Shown piece after piece: positions 7,300 to 15,241 of a DNA stretch of 33,862 bases. Numbering within the stretch: the first letter of the stretch is position 1; every line of letters begins with the position of its first letter. The position numbers were made by a program, and so were the translations under genes. The notes under the pieces were generated by a model. That model saw only the letters and a list, made by a program, of their open reading frames with translations, was not told where the DNA came from and searched no databases. Source of the stretch: Ruminococcus sp. (GTDB lineage: Bacteria > Bacillota > Clostridia > Oscillospirales > Ruminococcaceae); contig JAGBNQ010000004.1 of assembly GCA_017634275.1 (NCBI GenBank), positions 1 through 33,862 on the forward strand, written 5' to 3'.

Positions 7300-7324
7300 A
7301 GCTCCCCGATAAGGGGAGCTTTTA
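7300..7324 (+). terminator. Intrinsic terminator of flagellin 2
   Basis: AGCTCCCC-GATAA-GGGGAGCT followed by TTTA, 37 bases after the stop. It is the mirror copy of the flagellin 1 terminator with one loop change; the T-run is shorter here. Confidence 0.85.
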
Positions 7325-7400
7325 GCTTGTCGCAAAAGTCTATCTTTGTGTTACGATTAAAGCTACATTAAAATAAAAAGCTTGACACGCGCCCTATTTC

Positions 7401-7436
7401 GGGGGGCTTTCCGCTCGCCCCCCGTACCCCCTTCGG
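7401..7436. repeat. GC-rich inverted repeat copy A, downstream of yhaM
   Basis: These 36 bases are the reverse complement of 8658-8693 with one mismatch. The core is a palindrome of six G and six C around CTTTCCGCTCG. The two copies flank the yhaM-like gene. On the minus strand this hairpin lies just after yhaM and may help end its transcript, though the nearest T-run is about 20 bases further on. Confidence 0.8.
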
Positions 7437-7464
7437 GAGTGGAGCATACACGCAATGCGCTTTA

Positions 7465-8469
7465 TCACTCGTCATACTTAGGCTTGTAGAGATTGCCGTC
7501 GAGGGTGAACGGGCGAGTCTGGGTGACGGTGCCGGGCGCCATGTTTTTATACTCCTTGGCGCAGACGTTTAGCTTTGCATCTATATTATCAATATAATGC
7601 AGCACAAACGCCTCGGGGATAGCAGGAGCGACTACCGCGCCCCACTCGTGCTTGCCGTGGTGGGAAAGGATCATATGCACGAGCAGCTTAAGCTTTTGAG
7701 CGTTAATGTGCGGCTCGTCCTCATGCGCTTTCTCATATTCATCGGCAATATTGCTGACAAGCTTTGCGCCCATATACATATGACCGAAAAGCACACCCGA
7801 GGTCGAATACTCGGAATCGCCGTATTGGTCGGTATGGTATTCCCACATTTTGCCGATATCGTGGATAGCCGCGGCTGTCATCAAAAGCTCCTTATCAAGC
7901 TCGGTATAGACAGAACTCAGAGCCTCGGCCGCCTTGAACATACGGTAGGAATGGTAGATAAGGCCGCCCTTGAAATTATGGTGAACCTTGACCGCCGCAG
8001 AGGAGTGGGTATATTCTTTTTTATATTTTTCAAGAATAGCTACGGCAATTTCCGAAACAGGGGTTACGGTGCCGTTCATATCATCGCCCACCGCCTTAAG
8101 CGAGGATATCATCTCATCATACATAGCCCCTATATCTATAGGTGGGGTAATGATAAAATCATTAATGGTAAGGTCATCACCTCTATATGGCTCGATACTG
8201 TCGATATTAAAGCTTTTGCCGTTATAATCCGTTACCTTTATTACGGCAAGCGCGACAATATGCGGAGCAACGCCCTTATTTTTCAGCTGCTCCGCTGTGG
8301 TAGAGAACAGCATAGCCGAGACCTCGCTTTCTCCGTCAAGGAGGGTAAAGCGCACATGGGTATTGCCGCCGTCCTTTTTAGTTTCGGTCAGATCCCTTAT
8401 AAACACGGGACGGGTGAATTTATCGCCCACGCGAGCCTTACAGAAGGGCTTGTAGTCGGTTAATGGCAT
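7465..8469 (-). CDS. yhaM: 3'-5' exoribonuclease of the YhaM family (OB-fold plus HD domain)
   Basis: Cytoplasmic RNase that trims RNA from the 3' end. The 334-residue length fits the family (about 310-330). An N-terminal OB-fold region (residues 14-95, with VRFTLLDGESEVSAMLF) is followed by an HD phosphohydrolase domain: HHNFKGGLIYHS (163-174), the HD pair at 203-204 in AAAIHDIGKMWEY, SHHGKHEWG near 266, and D-N-I-D-A-K near 298 supply the metal ligands. The start at 8469 has GGAG 9 bases upstream. It is a single gene on the minus strand, flanked by inverted GC-rich repeats, with a strong hairpin in its leader. No confident promoter is seen. Confidence 0.92.
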   Translation of the reverse strand: MPLTDYKPFCKARVGDKFTRPVFIRDLTETKKDGGNTHVRFTLLDGESEVSAMLFSTTAEQLKNKGVAPHIVALAVIKVTDYNGKSFNIDSIEPYRGDDLTINDFIITPPIDIGAMYDEMISSLKAVGDDMNGTVTPVSEIAVAILEKYKKEYTHSSAAVKVHHNFKGGLIYHSYRMFKAAEALSSVYTELDKELLMTAAAIHDIGKMWEYHTDQYGDSEYSTSGVLFGHMYMGAKLVSNIADEYEKAHEDEPHINAQKLKLLVHMILSHHGKHEWGAVVAPAIPEAFVLHYIDNIDAKLNVCAKEYKNMAPGTVTQTRPFTLDGNLYKPKYDE

Positions 8470-8490
8470 AGTTTCACGCTCCTTTTAAAA

Positions 8491-8514
8491 TACCGCCCGA
8501 GCTATCGGGCGGTA
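8491..8514 (-). promoter_or_regulatory. Strong hairpin just upstream of yhaM
   Basis: TACCGCCCGA / TCGGGCGGTA forms a perfect 10-bp stem with a 4-base loop. On the minus strand it is followed by TTTT and then the AAAAGGAG ribosome binding site of yhaM. It is either the end of an upstream transcript or a leader attenuator of yhaM. Confidence 0.6.
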
Positions 8515-8530
8515 AACTGTTATCACTTTT

Positions 8531-8865
8531 CGGCCTTTTTACTTTTATGCCCACAGTAAGATAAATTGGAGTTTGGCGAAGTGTTAAGGGGGCAAACCGA
8601 AGGGGTTTGGGGGCGAACGGAAAGCCCCCGAGCAAGCGAGGCTTGCCGAGCGCCTAACCGAAGGGGGTACGGGGGGCGAACGGAAAGCCCCCCGTAAGCC
8701 GCCCCAAGCGTTGCGCTAAGATTTAGCTTATTGCTCGGGAGGGGCTACATAAGCGCTCCTACGGAGCGCTTTGTTTCGGGGGCTTTGCGGTCGCCCCCGA
8801 ACCCCTTCGCACGCTCCCCCCTGCGCCCCGCCAAACTCGGGTCTATCTCGGGAACACTTTTGTAA
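8531..8865. repeat. Intergenic mosaic repeat, long copy
   Basis: This GC-rich gap between yhaM and the polysaccharide operon has no credible gene. Its ends match a second copy at 30195-30395: left CGGCCTTTTTACTTTT then AAGATAAATTGGAGTTTGGC, right CTCGGGAACACTTTTGTA. Inside are several perfect G/C hairpins (8609-8629, 8671-8693, 8777-8799) and AGCGCTCC / GGAGCGCT. GAGTTTGGCG near the left end is inverted as CGCCAAACTC near the right end, so the block is itself roughly palindromic. Confidence 0.7.
8658..8693. repeat. GC-rich inverted repeat copy B, upstream of yhaM
   Basis: Reverse complement of 7401-7436 with one mismatch in 36 bases. It lies inside the larger mosaic repeat and forms a hairpin with six G/C pairs. 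Confidence 0.8.
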
Positions 8866-8873
8866 AAAGGGCT

Positions 8874-9992
8874 CTACTTGTTAAGCCTTTTTAATATCCT
8901 TATTTCAGAGAACATTCTTTTTCTGCTCTTGAAAAAGCCTTTTACAACTCTGTATATCGGCAGGAATGGGATAAGTATCTTGTACTTGTAGAAAAATGGG
9001 TAGTTATACTTTATAAACTTATCATCAATAAAAAGCCTGCTCAGTACATACTTAGCCTTGCTGTTATCGCTGCTTTTGAGCCTGTTCCTTACTCTGTTCT
9101 CAAAGCTGCCGAATGCTCCGCAGAAAATGAAATAATCAAGCATTTTCTTTTGTTTCTCATCAAGCTTTTCACCCGAGAACAGTTTCATGGCTATCTCGCG
9201 GTTGTCGCGCTCAAAGTCGGCTATGCCGAGCCTTGAAAGCTGAGAATCAATATACTCCCTGTCAAGCTCATCACCGAATTTTGTGAGGAAAACATACACA
9301 TCAACAAGCGGCCTTATGCCTATCCCCTCAAGAACATAATGCTTATACTCATGGGCGATAAGGTAGAGGTAGAAATCCTCGTTGCTGAAATGATAGCCGT
9401 ATTCGCTGTCATCATCTTTTATACGGTGATCTCTTATTATCTCCTCAAAGACCTCGTTCATCTGATATACAGTGCCGCCGCCGAAAAGCTCGGTATGCAT
9501 TTCAAAATTGCTCACGGGCTCTTTGAAAAACACTATATCGTGCCCGAAGTCATTATGATCGTTATAAAAGCCGAGAGACAGCATTATCTCTACAGTCTTA
9601 TCCACAAAGCTTTTATCAAAGAGTATATCGTTATCGCACATCTGCCTCATACCGATCATCGGGTAATAATCCTTAAGGTAGACACCCTTAAGCGGCATAT
9701 ACCATATACCCTCCTGCTCAAGCCTTGCAAGTATCTGCATACGCTCTGCATCAAGGATAATATTCTTTCTTATAGCCTTATTTTTCTCCTCCTCAAATGC
9801 AGGGTCATCTATACCTGCCGAGTTTAAGGCATATGCGCATATCGCAGAAAGAGAATGCTCCTTTGCGACGTAGAGGAGATCATTAAGGTCGATTTTTTCA
9901 AGCCTTTGCTTTGCAGGCTGTTTGCCCGTGAGAACGCATCTTATAAGATATATAAGATAATACGCGCTTTGTTTATAATCGTGATCTGTCAT
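8874..9992 (-). CDS. Nucleotidyltransferase-fold protein (NTP_transf_5-like), last gene of the polysaccharide operon
   Basis: 372 residues with the pattern of the uncharacterised nucleotidyltransferase family often found in capsule and O-antigen clusters. The segment MPLKGVYLKDYYP is followed by GMRQMCDNDILF, with D120 and D122 as likely metal ligands, and a later HEYKH motif. The C-terminus is basic and hydrophobic (FFYKYKILIPFLPIYR) and may touch the membrane. Its reaction is not known; transfer of a nucleotidyl or phospho group in glycan synthesis is a guess. It starts 14 bases after rmlC with AGGA before the ATG, so it is co-transcribed. No clear terminator follows the stop. Confidence 0.8.
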   Translation of the reverse strand: MTDHDYKQSAYYLIYLIRCVLTGKQPAKQRLEKIDLNDLLYVAKEHSLSAICAYALNSAGIDDPAFEEEKNKAIRKNIILDAERMQILARLEQEGIWYMPLKGVYLKDYYPMIGMRQMCDNDILFDKSFVDKTVEIMLSLGFYNDHNDFGHDIVFFKEPVSNFEMHTELFGGGTVYQMNEVFEEIIRDHRIKDDDSEYGYHFSNEDFYLYLIAHEYKHYVLEGIGIRPLVDVYVFLTKFGDELDREYIDSQLSRLGIADFERDNREIAMKLFSGEKLDEKQKKMLDYFIFCGAFGSFENRVRNRLKSSDNSKAKYVLSRLFIDDKFIKYNYPFFYKYKILIPFLPIYRVVKGFFKSRKRMFSEIRILKRLNK

Positions 9993-10006
9993 AGCTTTTC
10001 CTGCTT

Positions 10007-10615
10007 TCAGAATGTAAATGTATTCTTAAATGACGGCTGGCATTTATCCTTATCGGAAAGGTTGAGCGGTGTGCCGTCTGTAAGTGTATAGCCCGATGGG
10101 TCGGCCGAGCCGTTATACTCACCTGTCACCTGCGGCCATATCACTCCTATATCGGGGTCATTCCACGCGATGCCGCCCTCATCGCTTTGGTGGTAGAAAT
10201 CATCTACCTTATAGCAAAATTCTGCCGTTTCGCTAAGCACCAAAAACCCGTGTGCAAAGCCCTTGGGGATAAGAAACTGCTTTTTGTTCTCCTTACTCAG
10301 CTCGATACCGAACCATTTGCCGAAGGTCTTGCTGCCCTTTCTAAGATCAACAGCGACATCGAATACCGTGCCGCTTATTACCCTTACAAGCTTTGTCTGC
10401 GGAAACTGTTTCTGATAGTGGAGGCCTCTCAGCACGCCCTTAGTCGAGCCCGACTGATTATCCTGAACGAAATCAATATCAAGGCCTGCCTCAGCCATAT
10501 CCCTTTTATTATAGGTCTCGGTAAAATAGCCCCTGCTGTCGCCGTGAACGGCAGGCTCTATAACGCAAAGCCCCTCTATTCCGCCGACGTTTTTCAAAAC
10601 ATTAATCTGTCCCAT
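10007..10615 (-). CDS. rfbC: dTDP-4-dehydrorhamnose 3,5-epimerase
   Basis: Third step of dTDP-L-rhamnose synthesis: epimerises carbons 3 and 5 of dTDP-4-keto-6-deoxyglucose in the cytoplasm. 202 residues, slightly longer than the usual 180-190. Typical cupin motifs are present: GVLRGLHYQ with catalytic His66, PKGFAHGFLVLSE, and the FCYKVDDFYHQSDEGGI segment with the catalytic Tyr. GGAGAT precedes the ATG at 10615, and the start overlaps the end of rfbD by 14 bases, implying translational coupling. It completes the rml set in the order A-B-D-C. Confidence 0.97.
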   Translation of the reverse strand: MGQINVLKNVGGIEGLCVIEPAVHGDSRGYFTETYNKRDMAEAGLDIDFVQDNQSGSTKGVLRGLHYQKQFPQTKLVRVISGTVFDVAVDLRKGSKTFGKWFGIELSKENKKQFLIPKGFAHGFLVLSETAEFCYKVDDFYHQSDEGGIAWNDPDIGVIWPQVTGEYNGSADPSGYTLTDGTPLNLSDKDKCQPSFKNTFTF

Positions 10616-11495
10616 AATTTATCTCCTCAAGGTAACGGGAAAGCGCGTCCTTCCAATCGGGAAGGGGGGCAAACCCGTTCTCTTTTAATTTGCTTTTATC
10701 AAGCCTGCTGTTAAAAGGCCTTTTTGCCTTGCTAAGTCCGTATTCTGCGGTCGTCACGGGTATTACCTTAGTATCATACCCTGCCTGCTTAAATATCTCG
10801 CAGGTAAAATCATACCAGCTTATATAGCCGCCCTCGTTGGTAGCATGGTAATAGCCGTATTTATCGGTAAGCACCATATCAACGAGCAGCCTTGCAAGGT
10901 CAAGGGTATAGGTAGGTGTTCCTATCTGGTCGTTTACCACACGCACCTCGGGGTATTTTTTGCCGACGTTCAGCATAGTCCTTACAAAATTTTTGCCGTT
11001 TTTGCCGAACACCCATGCAATACGCACGATAAAGTATTTATCAAGCGTCCTTGAAACGGCAAGCTCGCCCTTTAGCTTACTATCGCCGTAAACGCTTATG
11101 GGCGCGTAGTTTTTATCATCGGGCTGCCGGGGGCGCTCACCCTGCCCGTCAAACACATAATCGGTAGAGATACTAAGCATTTTACAGCCGACACTTTTAC
11201 AGGCCTTTGCTATGTTCTCACACCCCTTTTCGTTGACCGCGTAGACCTTTGGGATATTCTCCTCATCCTCAGCCGCGTCAACAGCCGTCCACGCTGCACA
11301 GTGGATAACGGCATCGGGTTTTAAAGTCTCTATCACCTTCAGCACAGCAGCGCTGTCGGTAATATCAAGCTTAACATAATCAGGCTCGGCGCTGTCTGCC
11401 ATATCGCTGCCGACCGCCTCGATACCGCGGCTTTTAAGCTCACCCAGAACATCAAAGCCGAGCTGGCCGTGTACGCCCGTTACGAATACCTTCAT
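10602..11495 (-). CDS. rfbD: dTDP-4-dehydrorhamnose reductase
   Basis: Last step of dTDP-L-rhamnose synthesis: NAD(P)H-dependent reduction of dTDP-4-keto-L-rhamnose. The 297-residue SDR has the nucleotide-binding GVHGQLG loop (7-13), STDYVFDG (110-117) and the Tyr136-X3-Lys140 pair in VYGDSK. It overlaps rfbB by four bases at its start and rfbC by 14 bases at its end, so the rml block is coupled. Confidence 0.97.
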   Translation of the reverse strand: MKVFVTGVHGQLGFDVLGELKSRGIEAVGSDMADSAEPDYVKLDITDSAAVLKVIETLKPDAVIHCAAWTAVDAAEDEENIPKVYAVNEKGCENIAKACKSVGCKMLSISTDYVFDGQGERPRQPDDKNYAPISVYGDSKLKGELAVSRTLDKYFIVRIAWVFGKNGKNFVRTMLNVGKKYPEVRVVNDQIGTPTYTLDLARLLVDMVLTDKYGYYHATNEGGYISWYDFTCEIFKQAGYDTKVIPVTTAEYGLSKAKRPFNSRLDKSKLKENGFAPLPDWKDALSRYLEEINYGTD

Positions 11496-12520
11496 ACCTG
11501 CTCTCTGCCCCCGTACATTTTCTCGTAGTAATCACGATACTCGCCGCTGATGATAGTTTCCCACCACTCGCGGTTATCAAGGTACCAGTCTATAGTTTTC
11601 TTTATACCGTCCTCAAACTTTGTTTCGGGCAGCCAGCCAAGCTCGTTATGTATCTTAGTCGGGTCGATAGCATAGCGCATATCGTGACCCTTTCTGTCGG
11701 CAACGTGTGTGATAAGGCTCTCCGGCTTACCGAGTGCCTTACAGATGAGCTTGACGATATCAATATTCTTCATCTCGTTATGGCCGCCAACATTATACAC
11801 CTCTCCTACTCTGCCGTTATGGATTATAAGGTCAATCGCCTTGCAGTGATCCTCAACATACAGCCAATCCCTGACATTGAGCCCTTCACCGTAAACGGGC
11901 AGCGGCTTATCATTAAGGCAGTTAGCTATCATAAGGGGAATGAGCTTTTCGGGGAAATGGTAAGGTCCATAGTTATTTGAGCAGCGGCTTATCGTAACGG
12001 GGAGGCCATATGTCCTGTAGTATGCAAGCACGAGCAGGTCAGCACCTGCCTTAGAGCTGCTGTAGGGGCTTGATGTATGGATAGGCGTATCCTCGGTAAA
12101 GAAAAGATCGGGTCTGTCAAGAGGAAGGTCACCGTACACCTCATCGGTCGACACCTGATGATAGCGCTTTATGCCAAACTTACGGCAGGCATCCATAAGC
12201 GTCTGAGTACCGAGGATATTTGTTTGCAGGAAAATGCCCGGGTCTTCGATAGAGCGGTCAACATGGCTTTCTGCCGCGAAGTTTACAACGATATCGGGGT
12301 GCTCCTCCTCAAAGAGCTTATTTACCGCTCCTCTGTCACATATATCAGCCTTTACAAAGCGGAAATTCTCTTTATCCATAACGGGCGCAAGCGTTGAAAG
12401 GTTGCCTGCGTATGTAAGCTTATCAAGGCATATTATCCTGTAATCGGGGTATTTTTTAAGCATATGGAATATGAAATTAGAGCCTATAAATCCTGCTCCG
12501 CCGGTCACTATTATTGTCAT
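11492..12520 (-). CDS. rfbB: dTDP-glucose 4,6-dehydratase
   Basis: Converts dTDP-glucose to dTDP-4-keto-6-deoxyglucose with bound NAD. 342 residues, normal for the family. Extended-SDR motifs: GGAGFIGS (7-14), STDEVYGD with Thr125, Asp126 and Glu127 as the catalytic dehydratase residues, and Tyr153-X3-Lys157 in PYSSSKAG. The product is the branch point between rhamnose (RfbC/RfbD) and the 3-amino sugar (the ketoisomerase and aminotransferase at 20200 and 19125), so this enzyme feeds both. Confidence 0.97.
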   Translation of the reverse strand: MTIIVTGGAGFIGSNFIFHMLKKYPDYRIICLDKLTYAGNLSTLAPVMDKENFRFVKADICDRGAVNKLFEEEHPDIVVNFAAESHVDRSIEDPGIFLQTNILGTQTLMDACRKFGIKRYHQVSTDEVYGDLPLDRPDLFFTEDTPIHTSSPYSSSKAGADLLVLAYYRTYGLPVTISRCSNNYGPYHFPEKLIPLMIANCLNDKPLPVYGEGLNVRDWLYVEDHCKAIDLIIHNGRVGEVYNVGGHNEMKNIDIVKLICKALGKPESLITHVADRKGHDMRYAIDPTKIHNELGWLPETKFEDGIKKTIDWYLDNREWWETIISGEYRDYYEKMYGGREQV

Positions 12521-12522
12521 TT

Positions 12523-13410
12523 TCAGTACCTCACCTTTCCTTGTGCTACCGCCTTAAGGTGTGCCCCATAGGGGGACTTGCCATATCTTTCGGCGGACTC
12601 TAAGAGCTTATTCTTATCTATCCATTTATTGACAAAGGCTATCTCCTCGGGGGCGGAGATAGTAATGCCCTGCCTTTTTTCTATCATCTGAACAAAATCA
12701 GCGGCCTCAACGAGGCTATCCATTGTACCCGTATCAAGCCATGCAAAGCCCCTGCCGAGCAGCTGAACATCAAGCAGGCCGTCACCGAGATACATTTCAT
12801 TAAGGGTAGTTATTTCAAGCTCGCCCCTTGCTGATGGCCTGACTGCATTTGCCCTTGCCGACACGCCCGAGGGGTAGAAATAAAGCCCCGTAACAGCGTA
12901 ATTTGACTTAGGGCTTACAGGCTTTTCCTCGATACTTGTAGCCTTGCCGTTTTCATCGAATGCCACAACGCCGAACCTTTCGGGGTCGTTAACATAGTAG
13001 CCGAAAACGGTAGCACGCTTATCCTCCTCAGCATCTCTCACAGCCTCGCGCAGAATCCTGCCAAAGCCGTTGCCATAGAAGATATTATCGCCAAGCACCA
13101 TAGCGCAGGCATCGTCGCCTATAAATTCCTCACCGAGAATAAACGCCTGAGCGAGCCCATCGGGAGAGGGCTGCACCTTATAGGAGAGCGACACACCGAA
13201 CTGCGAGCCGTCACCGAGAAGGTTTTCAAAGCGAGGGGTATCCTCGGGGGTACTGATTATGAGGATATCCTTTATCCCTGCGAGCATCAGCGTGCTTAAG
13301 GGGTAATAGATCATAGGTTTATCGTAAACGGGCAGCAGCTGCTTGCTCGTCACCATTGTCAGCGGGTAAAGTCTTGTGCCGGCACCGCCGGCGAGGATTA
13401 TGCCTTTCAT
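12523..13410 (-). CDS. rfbA: Glucose-1-phosphate thymidylyltransferase
   Basis: First committed step of the dTDP-sugar pathways: joins dTTP and glucose-1-phosphate. 295 residues with [13 protein letters not shown] near the N-terminus, the [17 protein letters not shown] block, GDNIFYG, and EEKP in the sugar-binding part. GGAGG precedes the start by 11 bases and overlaps the end of the polymerase gene. Only two bases separate it from rfbB. Confidence 0.97.
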   Translation of the reverse strand: MKGIILAGGAGTRLYPLTMVTSKQLLPVYDKPMIYYPLSTLMLAGIKDILIISTPEDTPRFENLLGDGSQFGVSLSYKVQPSPDGLAQAFILGEEFIGDDACAMVLGDNIFYGNGFGRILREAVRDAEEDKRATVFGYYVNDPERFGVVAFDENGKATSIEEKPVSPKSNYAVTGLYFYPSGVSARANAVRPSARGELEITTLNEMYLGDGLLDVQLLGRGFAWLDTGTMDSLVEAADFVQMIEKRQGITISAPEEIAFVNKWIDKNKLLESAERYGKSPYGAHLKAVAQGKVRY

Positions 13411-13416
13411 ATTTTA

Positions 13417-14670
13417 CTACGCCTCCGTTTTTTTAAGTGTCTTATCCTCAGGTGTCACCTGCCAGTTATTCTTAAAGTGGTTGACATACAGCGCCATAAG
13501 CGACCATATTCCGTAATGTATCCAGAACGAACCCGAAACCAACAACTCGCATGACACCGTAAGAAATACTATAAACACGATTCTCTCATGGCTGTTGGTA
13601 ACCTTGCTGAAGAATTTTAGTATCATTCTTATAAACAGTATTATGAGCACCATTCCGAAAACCACACCGAATTCCAACAAAATATCAAGGAAGAATTCAT
13701 GTGCATAGCCCCACTTGATACCGAGATTATATATAGAGTTTCTCTGTCCGAAAACGCCATAGCCAAACGGCTGTTCATTGATCATATCCAATGCATGAGT
13801 CCATATCCTAAGCCGACCTGTACTTTCATTTTCAAAGGTCTCACCACCCATAGCGTTGATGACAGAAGTGATAAATCTTGATCTTAAGTTATACTCATCA
13901 AGTATATTCTGAAGTAGCTCAAGTCCGGTGCTTGATGTAAAGAACAGTGCAAGCGATACAATTACTGTCAGCCAGAATGCCTTTTTACCTGTGATCTTCT
14001 TTTTCTCATAGAATAGAACTACTACCAAAAGGCCTATAATAAAGCTCATAATAGTTCCGCGGCTGCCATAGAGCAAAATACCGATAAAGCCGATGATAAT
14101 GGGAACAATCATAAATATCTTATTTTCATCTACTACATAGATGGCAAATATTGATATTACAAGCAAAACGCCGTAGCTCCAGCTCATATGGCTCGGTGAA
14201 TGTCTTATATGTCCAAACTGGGTATATGTCCAATAGCCTACCTGAATAGGCTCTAAGCTCATATATGCATAATATATGGCGAGAATAAATGCTGCGACTT
14301 TCAGGCCAAATATCATGCTTTCTACATTTTTTTGCAATCTGATAACAGCATATGCAAAAACTCCGCCCATAAGCAGGGCATAAGAAACACCATAGTCCCT
14401 CTCAAGCCAGACATCGACCGATTCGTCATAAACAAACTTAATCAGGAACAAGAAAAAAATCACCAAATACAAGATGATTATATCAAAATAGCCGTGTTTT
14501 CTATGATCGTGCTTAAAAAATACATATACTATCATCATAACGAGCATAGCTATCATAAAATATGGGCCGCCCGAAATCTTTGAGAACACAAGTGCCCTGA
14601 GAACAGGAAAACACATAAAGAATATCAGCATTATATTCTCAACACAGAATTTACTAAAGAACTTACTCAT
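13417..14670 (-). CDS. Wzy-type polymerase / O-antigen ligase family membrane protein
   Basis: Multi-spanning membrane protein of 417 residues with about 10-12 hydrophobic segments. It has the Wzy_C signatures: GSRG before a helix, STGRLRIW at the start of a large outer loop, GYGVFGQRNSIYN, and YAHEFFLDILLEFG. In a cluster with a Wzx flippase and a lipid-linked initiator it most likely polymerises repeat units outside the membrane; a ligase role is the alternative. GGAGATAGATA precedes the ATG. The sequence is AT-richer by eye than the adjacent rml genes, as is usual for polymerases acquired with a serotype. Confidence 0.88.
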   Translation of the reverse strand: MSKFFSKFCVENIMLIFFMCFPVLRALVFSKISGGPYFMIAMLVMMIVYVFFKHDHRKHGYFDIIILYLVIFFLFLIKFVYDESVDVWLERDYGVSYALLMGGVFAYAVIRLQKNVESMIFGLKVAAFILAIYYAYMSLEPIQVGYWTYTQFGHIRHSPSHMSWSYGVLLVISIFAIYVVDENKIFMIVPIIIGFIGILLYGSRGTIMSFIIGLLVVVLFYEKKKITGKKAFWLTVIVSLALFFTSSTGLELLQNILDEYNLRSRFITSVINAMGGETFENESTGRLRIWTHALDMINEQPFGYGVFGQRNSIYNLGIKWGYAHEFFLDILLEFGVVFGMVLIILFIRMILKFFSKVTNSHERIVFIVFLTVSCELLVSGSFWIHYGIWSLMALYVNHFKNNWQVTPEDKTLKKTEA

Positions 14671-14685
14671 TATCTATCTCCATAA

Positions 14686-15240
14686 CTATTTTCTTGATGC
14701 ATGGCGCATAATAAGTTTCATAATTGCATCTCTGTTCACCTTATAATCCTCTTTGGCAAGCTTTGAATAAACAAATTCCATACCAAGCTCATCAAGCACC
14801 TTTCTTTCATATTCTACCGCACCTATTTTCTGCTGTATGCCTCTAACAGAGGAATTATCGGCAGCCGCATCCATATAGACCGTCTCTACCCCAAGGGTAT
14901 CAAAGGCAAAATCTATTCCAAGGATCAGCGCCTCCATATTCTGAAAGGCGTCGCCGTAGCCTATTGTTCTTCCGCTTTCGGCAGATTTTTCCGTCACATC
15001 ATAAATGCCGCGCATACCAATCGGTTTCCCTTCAAGGTCGGTAACAAGAAAAAGGTAGTCATTTTCCTTTTGCCTCTGCTTACGGATATATTCTCTCTGA
15101 TCTTCGACTGTTCCGCTGATCTTATGCATATATTTTACCTTTTGTGCATCAGCCCTCATAGCGTAGGTCACCTCAGCGTCCTCCTCGGTGACTGAGCGAA
15201 GCCTTACGGTATAGCCCTCGACAGACTTATCATACACCAT
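14686..15240 (-). CDS. GNAT-family N-acyltransferase
   Basis: 184 residues of the RimJ/RimL-like GNAT fold: VRLRSVTEEDAEVTYAMR at the N-terminus, GMRGIYDV as the beta-4 strand, the acyl-CoA-binding region around SGRTIGYGDAFQNMEALILG, and a C-terminal AADNSSVRGIQQKIGAVEYE motif. In this operon it probably acylates an amino sugar; the left-handed beta-helix acetyltransferase (FdtC/QdtC type) that usually completes a 3-amino-3,6-dideoxyhexose is absent. GGAGAAAATAAA precedes the ATG, and one base separates it from the flippase gene. Whether it takes acetyl-CoA or an acyl group from the nearby carrier protein cannot be told from sequence. Confidence 0.85.
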   Translation of the reverse strand: MVYDKSVEGYTVRLRSVTEEDAEVTYAMRADAQKVKYMHKISGTVEDQREYIRKQRQKENDYLFLVTDLEGKPIGMRGIYDVTEKSAESGRTIGYGDAFQNMEALILGIDFAFDTLGVETVYMDAAADNSSVRGIQQKIGAVEYERKVLDELGMEFVYSKLAKEDYKVNRDAIMKLIMRHASRK

Positions 15241-15241
15241 T

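Larger units (their letters stand above)
6077..7324 (+). repeat. Right arm of inverted flagellin duplication
   Basis: Mirror of 2842-4123. Identity begins abruptly at CGATGTAT on the inner side and runs through the leader, the first third of the gene, the last 70 codons and the terminator; only the central part of the gene has diverged. The outer sequences beyond the terminators are unrelated. Confidence 0.9.

Noticed and set aside
7597-8463. 288-residue plus-strand frame opposite yhaM
   Set aside because: The minus-strand product has full YhaM motifs and a good ribosome binding site; the plus-strand product matches nothing and lies entirely antisense.
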